The translations under genes and the position numbers were made by a program. 64,000 bases of DNA from Rufibacter immobilis (GTDB lineage: Bacteria; Bacteroidota; Bacteroidia; Cytophagales; Hymenobacteraceae): contig NZ_RJJE01000009.1 of the NCBI RefSeq assembly GCF_003721565.1, positions 682,001-746,000 of the forward strand. The letters run 5' to 3'. This document shows, piece after piece, positions 52,846 through 61,785 of the stretch. Position 1 is the stretch's first letter, and every line of letters begins with the position of its first letter. The notes below the pieces were generated by a model. That model was not told the DNA's origin. It did no database searches and saw only the letters and a list, made by a program, of their open reading frames with translations.

Positions 52846-55086
52846 ATGAGATCCTCCCATAGAGTTTTAAGTTTTATCATCACCCTCTTCCTATGCGGCT
52901 GGCAAGCTTCAGCAGCGGGCACCTCGCCTACTGCATCGGATAAAGAAGTACAAACCAAAGCTACCCTCGCCCTCATCAAACGCGTGGTGCCCAAACATGC
53001 CAATCAGTTTGAAATTGCTTTTATTCCAAAAGAGGGCAATAATGATGTATTTGAAGTAGAGGGTAATAAAGGTAAAATCATCTTACGTGGCAACAATGGT
53101 ATTTCTGTCGCAAGTGCCTTGAATCACTACTTGAAAACCTACATCAATTCTCATATCTCTTGGAACGGCTCAAACCTAAAGCTTCCTAAGAAACTACCGG
53201 CGGTAACGCAGAAAGAACGCAAGGTTACCCCTTACAAATACCGCTACTATCTCAATTACTGCACCTTCAACTACTCTATGAGCTGGTGGGATTGGGAGCG
53301 CTGGCAGTGGGAAATTGACTGGATGGCTATGAATGGCATCAATATGCCACTCGCAGTTACTGGGCAGAATTCCATCTGGGATAGAGTGTACAAAAAAATG
53401 GGCTTTACTGATAAAGACCTGTCTACTTTTTATAGTGGCCCAGCTTACTTTAATTGGTTCTGGATGGGGAACCTGGACGGCTGGGGCGGCCCTCTCCCGC
53501 AATCATTCATGAAACGCCATGAAGAGCTGCAAAAACAGATCCTGAAGCAAGAGCGTGACTTGGGTATGACTCCTATCCTGCCGGCTTTTACAGGTCACGT
53601 CCCCCCTGCTTTTAAAGACAAGTTCCCTAACGCTAAATTGAAGAAAACCCGCTGGCAAGGGTTTGAAGAGGTGTACATCCTTGATCCAGATGATCCTATG
53701 TTCACTACCGTAGGGAAAGAATTTCTTCAGGAAGAAATCAACACCTTCGGGACAGACCATTTTTACTCGGCAGATACCTTCAATGAAAATACGCCCCCTA
53801 CCAATGATTCTACCTATCTGAATGACATCAGCAAAAAGGTGTACCAGTCTATGGCCGCCGTAGACCCTAAAGCCACCTGGATCATGCAAGGCTGGATGTT
53901 CTCCTACTCTGCCAAGTTCTGGCAACCTACCCAGATCCAAGCCTTGCTCAATGCTGTGCCAAATGATAAAATGATTGTGCTGGACCTATACAGCGAAAGT
54001 AAGCCGGTCTGGAACCGCACAGATGCTTATTATGGCAAACCCTGGATTTGGAACATGCTCCACAACTTCGGGGGCAACGTGAGCATGTACGGCCGCATGA
54101 ACAGCGTAGCCAATGGTCCGGCCAACGCCTTGCAAGACCCTACTTCTGGGAGCATGGTGGGCATTGGCCTAACGCCTGAGGCCATTGAGCAAAACCCCGT
54201 TATGTATGAGCTTATGCTGGAGAACGTATGGCGCACCACACCTATTCAGCTAGACGCCTGGCTACCAAACTATGTACAGAGACGCTACGGCCAGAAAAAC
54301 TCCAGTGCTGAAAAAGCTTGGGAGATTCTACGTACTACGGTATATGACGGGGCCATCAAATCGGGTGGGCCGGAATCTATCATAACCGGTAGACCCACCT
54401 TTAACAAGACCAACCGCTGGACCGATACCGAGAAAGCCTATCGTCCGGCAGATCTGATCCCGGCTTGGGAGGCGCTGCTTCACGCATCCAAAGACTTAAA
54501 AGACAGCGAAGGGTTCAAGTACGATCTGGTAGATGTAACCCGCCAGATTCTGGCGAACTACGCAGACACTCTTCAACAGCAGTTTGCCTTGGACTATAAA
54601 AACAAAGACGCCGCGGCCTTCCAGAAGCGTAGCCAACAGTTCCTGACGGTGATAGAGGACATGGATCGGCTGCTTGCCTCGCATCAGGACTTTTTGCTGG
54701 GTAAATGGTTGAACTCTGCCAAGGCCCTGGGTACCACAGACGCAGAGCAAAAACTCTATGAGCAAAATGCCCGCAACCTCATTACCCTCTGGGGTGATAA
54801 GAATAGCCGGCTGCATGATTATTCCTGCCGCCAGTGGTCAGGGATGTTAACAGGTTTCTACAGGCCACGCTGGAACCAATTCATTGAGGAGGTAAATGCG
54901 GCCATGGCGCAGGGCAAAAACTTCAGCCAGAAAGATTTTGATGCAAAGATAAAGGACTGGGAGTGGCAGTGGGTAAACAGCCATGAGTCATACCCAGACA
55001 AGCCAAAAGGAAATCCTCTTGAAGAAGCCAGAAAGCTTTACCAGAAATACCAGACGGTATTAAAAGGCCAGTACGCACGACTGTAG
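52846..55086 (+). CDS. alpha-N-acetylglucosaminidase, GH89
   Basis: A 746-residue secreted enzyme. Signal peptide (about 1-25, ending SAAG), NAGLU N-domain (about 30-115), catalytic barrel (about 120-450) and helical C-domain (about 460-735). YKYRYYLNYCTFNYSMSWWD and DWMAMNGINMPLAVTGQ open the barrel. The catalytic acids match human NAGLU: Glu314 in ADTFNENTPP and Glu384 in LDLYSESKPV, the latter followed by the diagnostic WNMLHNFGGNVSMYG. It releases terminal alpha-linked GlcNAc, which occurs on heparan sulfate, on some mucins and on Gram-positive teichoic acids. It lies 95 bp after the PLD gene, probably in the same unit. Confidence 0.95.
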   Translation: MRSSHRVLSFIITLFLCGWQASAAGTSPTASDKEVQTKATLALIKRVVPKHANQFEIAFIPKEGNNDVFEVEGNKGKIILRGNNGISVASALNHYLKTYINSHISWNGSNLKLPKKLPAVTQKERKVTPYKYRYYLNYCTFNYSMSWWDWERWQWEIDWMAMNGINMPLAVTGQNSIWDRVYKKMGFTDKDLSTFYSGPAYFNWFWMGNLDGWGGPLPQSFMKRHEELQKQILKQERDLGMTPILPAFTGHVPPAFKDKFPNAKLKKTRWQGFEEVYILDPDDPMFTTVGKEFLQEEINTFGTDHFYSADTFNENTPPTNDSTYLNDISKKVYQSMAAVDPKATWIMQGWMFSYSAKFWQPTQIQALLNAVPNDKMIVLDLYSESKPVWNRTDAYYGKPWIWNMLHNFGGNVSMYGRMNSVANGPANALQDPTSGSMVGIGLTPEAIEQNPVMYELMLENVWRTTPIQLDAWLPNYVQRRYGQKNSSAEKAWEILRTTVYDGAIKSGGPESIITGRPTFNKTNRWTDTEKAYRPADLIPAWEALLHASKDLKDSEGFKYDLVDVTRQILANYADTLQQQFALDYKNKDAAAFQKRSQQFLTVIEDMDRLLASHQDFLLGKWLNSAKALGTTDAEQKLYEQNARNLITLWGDKNSRLHDYSCRQWSGMLTGFYRPRWNQFIEEVNAAMAQGKNFSQKDFDAKIKDWEWQWVNSHESYPDKPKGNPLEEARKLYQKYQTVLKGQYARL

Positions 55087-55140
55087 GAGTAATCTTAATA
55101 ATAACTGGTAGATTCTCCTTCTGCAGATAAACCCACAACC

Positions 55141-55184
55141 TTGCGTTTAGGGGCTCTTTTTCCAAAAACAGCCCCTAAACGCAA
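55141..55184. repeat. intergenic palindromic repeat, copy 19
   Basis: TTGCGTTTAGGGGCTC and CAGCCCCTAAACGCAA around TTTTTCCAAAAA; nearly perfect. Located 54 bp after the GH89 stop. Confidence 0.9.
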
Positions 55185-55245
55185 AGCTGCTAACTTTTAA
55201 ACAAATTACTTCCTTCATCTATCTCCCATTAACAAACTTAACCCC

Positions 55246-56640
55246 ATGAACCGCCGCAAACTCCTCAAATCCCTGGGCCTGAGCATCGGCGCCGCCGTGA
55301 TCAGCACGGAGGCCCTGGCCAAGCTGGCAGACAACAAGTACGCCTACTCCATCCCGCCCAACCCGGCGCACAAGCCGCTCAGCAAAGCCGTGACGGCCAT
55401 CACCATAGGGGCGGGCAGCCGGGGCACGGTCTACGGGAACTACGCCGCCAAGTTCCCCGACCAGCTCGACATCATCGGGGTGGCCGAGCCCAACGCGTTC
55501 CGGAACGAGAAGTACGCCACCCAGCACAACATCGCCGCAGAGAACCGCTTCAAGACCTGGGAGGACGTGTTCAGCCGCCCCAAGTTCGCGGACGCGGTCA
55601 TCATCTCCACCCCGGACAACCTGCACTACGCGCCCTGCATGAAGGCCCTGGCCATGGGCTACGACATCCTGCTGGAGAAACCCATCGCGCCCACCGAGAA
55701 GGAGTGCCGCGATATTCTCAAGCTGGCCAAGAAGAACAACCGCATCGTGGCCGTGTGCCACGTGCTGCGCTACGCCCCGTACTTCGTGAAGATGCGCGAG
55801 CTCATCCAGCAGGGCGCCATCGGGGACATCGTGAGCGTGCAGCACTTCGAGCCCATTGAGCACCTGCACATGGCCCACTCCTACGTGCGCGGCAACTGGC
55901 ACAACTCCAAGGAGACCACCCCCATCATCCTGGCCAAGTCCTGCCACGACCTGGACATCCTCCGCTGGGTGGTGGGCAAGCCCAGCCAGCGCATCGCGGC
56001 CATGGGCGACCTGAAACTGTTCCGCAGGGAGAACGCCCCCGCCGGCAGCACCGCCCGCTGCACCGACGGCTGCAAGGTGGAGCGCGAGTGCCCGTACTCG
56101 GCCATCAAGCACTACTACGAGGGCCGCAAGCGCACCGCCGTGCTGGACCTGCCCGCCGACAAGGCCAAGCACCCCGAGGTGATCATGGAGAAGCTCAAAA
56201 CCACCAACTACGGCCGCTGCGTGTACCGCATGGAGAACGACCAGCCCGACCACTACGTGGCCAGCATCCAGTTCGCCGACAGCGTGACGGCCAGCTTCTC
56301 CATGGAGGCCTTCACCTCCTACCACGGCCGCCGCACCCGCGTCATGGGCACCATGGGCGACATGGTGGGCGACATGACCGAGCTGGTGGTAAACGACTTC
56401 CGGACCCGCAAGGAGCTGAAGCTGGTGCCCAAGGCCGAGGACGTGGACGGCTACAAGAACAGCGGCCACGGCGGCGGAGACTGGCTCCTGGTGCGCGACT
56501 TCGTGCAGGCCGTGGGCCAGCAGAACCCCAAGCTGCTCACCTCCACCATCGACGAGTCCATCGAGGCGCACCTCATGGGCTTCATGGCCGAGGAGAGCCG
56601 CAAGAAAGGCAAGATCATGGACATCAGCATGAGCGTGTAA
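55246..56640 (+). CDS. Gfo/Idh/MocA family oxidoreductase or NAD-dependent glycosidase, Tat-exported
   Basis: A 464-residue protein with a twin-arginine signal (NRRKLLKSLGLSIGAAVIST). The NAD-binding Rossmann part has ITIGAGSRGTVYGNYAAKFP and the catalytic Lys block LEKPIAPTEKECRDIL; KSCHDLDILRWVVG holds the catalytic His/Asp region. A Cys cluster (about 272, 276, 283: RCTDGCKVERECPYSA) may bind a metal. Relatives include periplasmic sugar oxidoreductases and redox-dependent glycosidases (GH109-like). Codon third positions are almost all G or C, unlike every neighbour, and a 505-codon frame is open on the other strand as a result. This suggests different ancestry. Confidence 0.85.
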   Translation: MNRRKLLKSLGLSIGAAVISTEALAKLADNKYAYSIPPNPAHKPLSKAVTAITIGAGSRGTVYGNYAAKFPDQLDIIGVAEPNAFRNEKYATQHNIAAENRFKTWEDVFSRPKFADAVIISTPDNLHYAPCMKALAMGYDILLEKPIAPTEKECRDILKLAKKNNRIVAVCHVLRYAPYFVKMRELIQQGAIGDIVSVQHFEPIEHLHMAHSYVRGNWHNSKETTPIILAKSCHDLDILRWVVGKPSQRIAAMGDLKLFRRENAPAGSTARCTDGCKVERECPYSAIKHYYEGRKRTAVLDLPADKAKHPEVIMEKLKTTNYGRCVYRMENDQPDHYVASIQFADSVTASFSMEAFTSYHGRRTRVMGTMGDMVGDMTELVVNDFRTRKELKLVPKAEDVDGYKNSGHGGGDWLLVRDFVQAVGQQNPKLLTSTIDESIEAHLMGFMAEESRKKGKIMDISMSV

Positions 56641-56744
56641 GGCAGCCGTTCCATTCACTTTCTGCCTGGTTTCCCTAGGTGGGGAGCTATTCAGGGAAAG
56701 CAATTCATACGTCAGAAACTTCCTCAGTAAGCTCAAATCAAATA

Positions 56745-56788
56745 TTCTGTTTAGGGGCTGTTTTCAGAAAAACGGCTCCTAAACAGAA
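56745..56788. repeat. intergenic palindromic repeat, copy 20
   Basis: TTCTGTTTAGGGGCTG and CGGCTCCTAAACAGAA around TTTTCAGAAAAA, with few mismatches, between two plus-strand genes. Confidence 0.87.
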
Positions 56789-56834
56789 AACAAAAAATAT
56801 ATAGCAAAGAATATATTTCCCTCTTCACAACCTC

Positions 56835-58253
56835 ATGAAAAGAAGAACCTTTCTCCAGAGCCTTGCTTTATTTTCGGGCGGTCTGGTCTTAGCTGGCCCC
56901 AGTGTCTTCGCCAGAAGCAAAAAGGCTGCGCAAACCCTCAGCGGCACCGTGAAAGCCAAAGGCAAGAAATTAGCCAAGGTGGTGGTATCAGACGGCTTCT
57001 CCGTGGTGCAAACCAACAAGCGTGGCCAGTTTGAACTGCCGGTGAATGATCGGGCCAAGTTTGTCTTTGTCTCCATTCCGGCAGGCTACGAGTTCCCGCA
57101 GGAGAAAGGATTGGCCCGCCATTACCAGCCCATCGGCAACGGCAAGAAAGACAAGTATGATTTTGAGCTGCAACCGCTGGGCAAAGACGATTCCAAGCAC
57201 TCGTTCATTGTGTGGGCAGACCCGCAGGTGAAAGACGCCAAAGACGTAGCCCTCATGATGCAGGACTCCGTGCCCGATGCCCAGAAACTGGTGCAGAGCC
57301 TAGGCAAAGACGCGCTGGTGCACGGCATTGGCGTGGGCGATCTGGTGTGGGACAACCACAAACTCTTCCCAGACTACAGCAAAGCCGTGGGCGCCATTGG
57401 CGTTCCGTTCTTCCAGGCCCTGGGCAACCATGACATGGACTACCGCCTGGGCGGCGATGAAACCTCAGACGCCACCTTCCAGAAGATCTTCGGGCCTACG
57501 TACTACTCGTTCAACCGCGGCAAAGCCCATTACATTGTGCTGGATGATGTGCGGTATCTGGGCAAGGAGCGCGAGTATGACGGCCACCTCAATGAGCAGC
57601 AACTAGCTTGGATCAAGCAGGACCTGAGCTTCGTGCCCAAAGACCATCTGGTGATCATCAGCGCGCACATTCCCATCTCCAGTGCCGTGAAGAACCGGGA
57701 AGACCTGTTTGCGCTCCTGAAGGGCTATCAGGTGCATATCATGACCGGCCACACGCACACCAACTACAACATGCTGCGCGAAGGCGTGTATGAGCACGTG
57801 CACGGCACGGTGTGCGGCGCCTGGTGGTCTGGTTCTATCTGCACCGACGGTACACCCAACGGCTACGGCGTATACGAGGTCAACGGCAACCAATTGCAGT
57901 GGTACTACAAATCAACGGGCAAAGACAAATCGTACCAGATCAGCCTGGACATTGAGAAACTCACCGGCCAGAACCGCTTCATCGCCAACGTCTGGAACTG
58001 GGATCCTGCCTGGAAAGTGGAGTGGTACGCCGACGGCAAAGCCATGGGCGCGCTGCAAAACACCAAAGGCTATGACCCCGAGGCGGTGCGCACCATGAAA
58101 GGCGACAAACTGCCTGCCCGCCGCGCCTTCGCCGAACCCGCCAGAACCGAGCACCTCTTCATGAGCCACTTCGGGCCCGAGGTGAAACAGGTGAAAGTGG
58201 TGGCCACCGACCGCTTCGGGAATCAGTTTGAGGCGGTTTCGGCTTCAGCCTAA
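56835..58253 (+). CDS. Tat-exported calcineurin-like phosphoesterase with MetallophosN/C domains
   Basis: A 472-residue exported phosphoesterase. Twin-arginine signal KRRTFLQSLALFSGGLVLAG, an N-terminal MetallophosN beta-sandwich (about 35-105: LSGTVKAKGKKLAKVVVSDG), the calcineurin-like domain (about 115-330) and a MetallophosC domain (about 335-472). Metal ligands are in VWADPQV, GIGVGDLVWDN, LGNHDMDYR, IISAHIPIS and IMTGHTHTNY. It would hydrolyse phosphomono- or diesters in the periplasm. In this locus a glycerophosphate or sugar phosphate product is plausible (inference). Confidence 0.92.
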   Translation: MKRRTFLQSLALFSGGLVLAGPSVFARSKKAAQTLSGTVKAKGKKLAKVVVSDGFSVVQTNKRGQFELPVNDRAKFVFVSIPAGYEFPQEKGLARHYQPIGNGKKDKYDFELQPLGKDDSKHSFIVWADPQVKDAKDVALMMQDSVPDAQKLVQSLGKDALVHGIGVGDLVWDNHKLFPDYSKAVGAIGVPFFQALGNHDMDYRLGGDETSDATFQKIFGPTYYSFNRGKAHYIVLDDVRYLGKEREYDGHLNEQQLAWIKQDLSFVPKDHLVIISAHIPISSAVKNREDLFALLKGYQVHIMTGHTHTNYNMLREGVYEHVHGTVCGAWWSGSICTDGTPNGYGVYEVNGNQLQWYYKSTGKDKSYQISLDIEKLTGQNRFIANVWNWDPAWKVEWYADGKAMGALQNTKGYDPEAVRTMKGDKLPARRAFAEPARTEHLFMSHFGPEVKQVKVVATDRFGNQFEAVSASA

Positions 58254-58259
58254 TGTCTC

Positions 58260-58299
58260 CTGTTTAGGGGCTCTTTTTCTGAAAAGAGCCCCTAAACGC
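58260..58299. repeat. intergenic palindromic repeat, copy 21
   Basis: CTGTTTAGGGGCTCTTTTT and AAAAGAGCCCCTAAACGC, 6 bp after the phosphoesterase stop; terminator-like. Confidence 0.9.
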
Positions 58300-58350
58300 A
58301 ACTGTTGAACCTTACGAAAGCAGGCGGACGCTTAGATCAGGAATGTGTAA

Positions 58351-58452
58351 AACCCACCCCTACCCCTCCGAGGAGGGGAGTTTTCTACTCCAGTAGTATC
58401 TCTGAAGTTTAAAATGATTGCATTCCCCTCCTGGGAGGCGTAGGGGTGGGTC
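58351..58452. repeat. REP/MITE-like inverted repeat
   Basis: Two 32-base arms in opposite orientation, about 27 of 32 bases identical. They start AACCCACCCCTACCCCTCC (58351-58382) and return as GGAGGCGTAGGGGTGGGT (58421-58452). Each arm also folds on itself (CCCCTCC/GGAGGGG). The 38-base spacer codes for nothing. It looks like a small non-autonomous mobile repeat (REP/BIME type). A single similar arm occurs at 19134-19165. Confidence 0.7.
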
Positions 58453-58466
58453 CAACGGCTTTTCTC

Positions 58467-58506
58467 CTGTTTAGCGGCCGTTTTTCTGAAAACAGCCCCT
58501 AAACGG
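58467..58506. repeat. intergenic palindromic repeat, copy 22
   Basis: CTGTTTAGCGGCCGTTTTTC and AAAACAGCCCCTAAACGG, just after the REP-like element. Confidence 0.87.
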
Positions 58507-58590
58507 AACGAAACAACCAATAAGCTTGAGGTCCCTCTCGCGTAGGTCTGCCTCGCCCGTGGGCGAATAATTTCAATGTCTCACCCCAAC

Positions 58591-60753
58591 ATGAAGTATA
58601 CATTAGTTCTCTTTGCGGTAGTCCTGTTCGCCTTCGGGCAGCCGGTACGGGCGCAGCAAAATACCAAGCAGATTCTGGTCCAGACCGACAAAGTCACGCT
58701 GGCGTTTACCGTGGGCAAAAACCAGAAACTGTACCAAAGCTATCTGGGTCCGAAACTCAGCAACGCCCAGGACAACGGCCAACTCTCCGGTACCAAGCAC
58801 GAGGCGTACGCGCCTTCGGGCACCGATAATCTCTTTGAGCCTGCCATCCGGGTACTGCACAACGACGGGAATCCTTCGCTGGAGCTGAAATACGCGCAAC
58901 ATACCGCCCAGCAGCCCGAGGCCAACGTGACGCAGACCGCTATTCACCTGAAAGATCCCAAGTACCCCGTGGAGGTGATTCTGCACTTCAGCGCGTACCA
59001 GAAGGAAAACATCATCAAGGCCTGGACCGAGATCAAGCACCAAGAGAAGAAGCCGGTGGTGCTGGGCAACTTCGCCTCGGCGATGCTGCACTTTGACGCG
59101 CCCAACTACTGGCTCTCGCAGTTTCACGGCGATTGGGCCGGGGAGATGCAGTTGCAGGAGCACCAGCTTACCAGCGGCATCAAGGTCATTGACAGTAAAC
59201 TGGGCACCCGCGCCCACAAGTTCCAGAGTCCTACGTTTCTGCTGTCTTTAGACAAACCAGCCGGTGAAAACCACGGCGAGGTCATTGCCGGTACGCTGGC
59301 ATGGTCGGGGAATTTTCAATTTGCCTTTGAGCTGGATGAGCAGAACAGCCTGCGCGTGCTGGCGGGCATGAACCCCCACGCCTCAGAATATCACTTGCCC
59401 GCCAATAAACCCTTCGTGACGCCCGCCTTCATTTTCACTTACAGCCAGCAGGGCAAAGGCGAGGCCAGCCGGAGCTTCCACCGTTGGGCCCGCAACTATG
59501 GCATTCTGGACGGAAACAAACCGCGCCTCACGCTGCTCAACAACTGGGAAGCCACCTACTTTGATTTTGATCAGCAGAAACTGGTGGGGCTCTTTGACGG
59601 TGCCGCGCAACTGGGCGTGGATTTGTTTTTGCTGGACGATGGCTGGTTCGGGAATAAATACCCAAGAAACGCCGCCAACGCCGGTCTGGGCGACTGGCAG
59701 GAAAACAAAACCAAACTGCCCAGCGGCATTGGCTATCTGGTGGAGGAAGCCGAGAAGAAAGGCGTGAAATTTGGCATCTGGCTGGAACCCGAGATGGTGA
59801 ACCCCAAAAGCGAACTCTACGAGAAGCACCCCGACTGGATTCTGAAACTGCCCAACCGCGACGAGCATTACCAGCGCAACCAGCTCATTCTGGACCTCAC
59901 CAACCCCAAAGTGCAGGACTTCATCTTCAAACTGGTAGATGATCTGCTCACCAAAAATCCGCGGCTGGCCTATATCAAATGGGACTGCAACCGCACGTTC
60001 ACCAACGCGTTTTCGCCCAACCTCAAGGTACAGTCGCATTTGCCCATTGACTACGTGAACAGCCTGTATAAGACGCTGGCCAGAATACGCCAGAAGCACC
60101 CGCATCTGCCCATCATGCTCTGCTCCGGCGGCGGCGGACGGGTAGACTACGGTGCCCTCCCCTACTTCACGGAGTTCTGGCCCAGCGACAACACTGATGG
60201 TCTGGAGCGCATCTTCATCCAGTGGGGCTATTCGCAGTTCTTCCCGGCGGTGGCTATGTCGGGGCACGTGACCAGCTGGGGCAAGCAGACTGTGAAGTTC
60301 CGGACCGATGTGGCCATGATGGGCAAACTGGGCTATGACATTCAGGTGAGCGAGTTCAGTGAGCAAGAGCTGCAGTTCAGCAAGCAGGCCGTGGCCAATT
60401 ACAAGCGGCTAAGTGACGTGATCTGGTTTGGCGACCAGTACCGCTTGGTGTCGCCGTACGAGGAGAAGCGCGCCGTGCTCCTATACGTGAACGAGGCGCA
60501 GAGCAAAGCCGTGCTGTTCTCCTATAACCTGCAAACCCGCCACCGCGACCGCTTTACGCCGGTTCGGCTGCAAGGCCTCAATCCGCAGAAGCAGTACCTG
60601 GTGCAGGAAACCAACCTTATGCCTGAGACCAAATCCGCGTACGCGGCCAACGGCAAAACCTATTCCGGCGACTACCTCATGAAAGTGGGCATTGCCGTGT
60701 CGCCTACCACCGCGCTCACCAGCGCCGTGTTTGAAATCACCGAGAAACCTTAA
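58591..60753 (+). CDS. alpha-galactosidase, GH36
   Basis: A 720-residue secreted enzyme, starting at MKYTLVLFAVVLFAFGQPVRAQ (58591); a frame start at 58576 adds five codons. It has an N-terminal beta-supersandwich (about 25-300), the TIM barrel (about 310-640) and a C-terminal beta domain. Barrel blocks are NNWEATYFDFDQQKLVGLFD, FLLDDGWFGNKY and FGIWLEPEMVNPKSELY. The nucleophile is the Asp of YIKWDCNR (about 465) and the acid/base Asp lies in WPSDNTDGLERI (about 533). It removes terminal alpha-galactose from oligosaccharides, glycolipids or teichoic acids. Its periplasmic location fits the neighbouring phosphoesterase and GH89. Confidence 0.95.
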   Translation: MKYTLVLFAVVLFAFGQPVRAQQNTKQILVQTDKVTLAFTVGKNQKLYQSYLGPKLSNAQDNGQLSGTKHEAYAPSGTDNLFEPAIRVLHNDGNPSLELKYAQHTAQQPEANVTQTAIHLKDPKYPVEVILHFSAYQKENIIKAWTEIKHQEKKPVVLGNFASAMLHFDAPNYWLSQFHGDWAGEMQLQEHQLTSGIKVIDSKLGTRAHKFQSPTFLLSLDKPAGENHGEVIAGTLAWSGNFQFAFELDEQNSLRVLAGMNPHASEYHLPANKPFVTPAFIFTYSQQGKGEASRSFHRWARNYGILDGNKPRLTLLNNWEATYFDFDQQKLVGLFDGAAQLGVDLFLLDDGWFGNKYPRNAANAGLGDWQENKTKLPSGIGYLVEEAEKKGVKFGIWLEPEMVNPKSELYEKHPDWILKLPNRDEHYQRNQLILDLTNPKVQDFIFKLVDDLLTKNPRLAYIKWDCNRTFTNAFSPNLKVQSHLPIDYVNSLYKTLARIRQKHPHLPIMLCSGGGGRVDYGALPYFTEFWPSDNTDGLERIFIQWGYSQFFPAVAMSGHVTSWGKQTVKFRTDVAMMGKLGYDIQVSEFSEQELQFSKQAVANYKRLSDVIWFGDQYRLVSPYEEKRAVLLYVNEAQSKAVLFSYNLQTRHRDRFTPVRLQGLNPQKQYLVQETNLMPETKSAYAANGKTYSGDYLMKVGIAVSPTTALTSAVFEITEKP

Positions 60754-60783
60754 CCCTAATAACAGCCTATCACCCAAAGTACT

Positions 60784-61692
60784 ATGAACAAAACCATTTC
60801 TGCCCTTTTACTTTCCACAGTCTTGTTTGCGGGTTGCAAAAGCTCCCAGCAAAGCAGCTCTAAGTTGCCGGATTTACCTAAATATGACACCCAGGGCCAT
60901 CGAGGTGGCCGTGGCCTCATGCCCGAAAACTCCATTCCGGCCATGCGCAAAGCCATTGACTTGGGCGTGACTACCCTGGAAATGGACTGCCACATCACCA
61001 AAGACGGCCAGGTGGTGGTGACGCATGACCCGCACATCAATTACCTGTACGCCCGCACCCCAGAAGGCAAAGACATTCCCAAAGCCGATGCCAAGAAATA
61101 CGCCATTTACCAGATGCCGTATGACCAGGTGCGCACGTTTGAGATGGGTACCAAAGAGTACAAGGCGTTTCCGCAGCAGACCAAGGTGAAAACCTACATT
61201 CCGTTGCTTTCTGAATTGGTTGACTCGGCGCAGGCGTACCTCAAAGCCACCGGCAAACCGCAGGTGTTCTACAACATTGAGGTGAAAGCCAAAGCCACCG
61301 GCGACAATGAACTGCACCCCGCCCCAGAACAGTTTGTGACCGCCATGATGACGGTTTTGGAAGCCAAAGGCATTGTTCCGTATCTCACCATCCAGTCGTT
61401 TGACCTGCGTGCCCTGAAGGTGCTGCACAAGAAATACCCGCACGTGCGCAGCTCTTTCCTGGTGGACAACAAGAAGACGTTGGAGGAAAACCTGCAGGAA
61501 CTCGGTTTCAAGCCCACGGTGTACAGCCCCAACTACAAACTGGTCACGGCAGAACTGGTGAAGAAGTGCCACAACCGCGGCATCAAAGTCATTCCCTGGA
61601 CGGTGAACACCAAAGACGAGATAGAGTATGTCAAAGGCCTGGGCGTAGATGGCATCATTTCTGATTACCCCAACCTGTTTTCGCAGAAATAA
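60784..61692 (+). CDS. glpQ: glycerophosphodiester phosphodiesterase lipoprotein
   Basis: A 302-residue GDPD lipoprotein (signal NKTISALLLSTVLFAGC). The GDPD barrel shows GHRGGRGLMPENSIPAM (catalytic HR and Glu-Asn), LEMDCHITKDGQVVVTHDP (metal Glu/Asp and second His), VFYNIEVKAK, TIQSFDLRAL and VIPWTVNTKDEIEYV with DGIISDYPNLF at the C-terminus. The enzyme releases glycerol-3-phosphate from glycerophosphodiesters and, in some bacteria, from teichoic acid chain ends. It starts 30 bp after GH36. Its product is just what GlpT, GlpK and GlpD in this window handle. The symbol is by analogy. Confidence 0.93.
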   Translation: MNKTISALLLSTVLFAGCKSSQQSSSKLPDLPKYDTQGHRGGRGLMPENSIPAMRKAIDLGVTTLEMDCHITKDGQVVVTHDPHINYLYARTPEGKDIPKADAKKYAIYQMPYDQVRTFEMGTKEYKAFPQQTKVKTYIPLLSELVDSAQAYLKATGKPQVFYNIEVKAKATGDNELHPAPEQFVTAMMTVLEAKGIVPYLTIQSFDLRALKVLHKKYPHVRSSFLVDNKKTLEENLQELGFKPTVYSPNYKLVTAELVKKCHNRGIKVIPWTVNTKDEIEYVKGLGVDGIISDYPNLFSQK

Positions 61693-61700
61693 ATGGCTTG

Positions 61701-61744
61701 GTCTGTTTAGGGGCTCTTTTTCTGAAATCAGCCCCTAAACAGAC
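61701..61744. repeat. intergenic palindromic repeat, copy 23
   Basis: GTCTGTTTAGGGGCTC and CAGCCCCTAAACAGAC around TTTTTCTGAAAT; 8 bp after the GDPD stop. Confidence 0.9.
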
Positions 61745-61785
61745 GGCTTTGTTTTCATTATCATCGCAATCAAACTAACCTCATC

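Noticed and set aside
55246-56640. Calling the Gfo/Idh/MocA gene GH109 outright
   Set aside because: The Tat signal and fold fit, but the Cys cluster and sequence do not allow a firm choice between glycosidase and oxidoreductase.
55219-56736. 505-codon open frame on the minus strand opposite the Gfo/Idh/MocA gene
   Set aside because: It is His/Gly/Val/Leu-rich low-complexity sequence that exists only because the true gene is so G/C-rich at third positions; it has no motif and no promoter.
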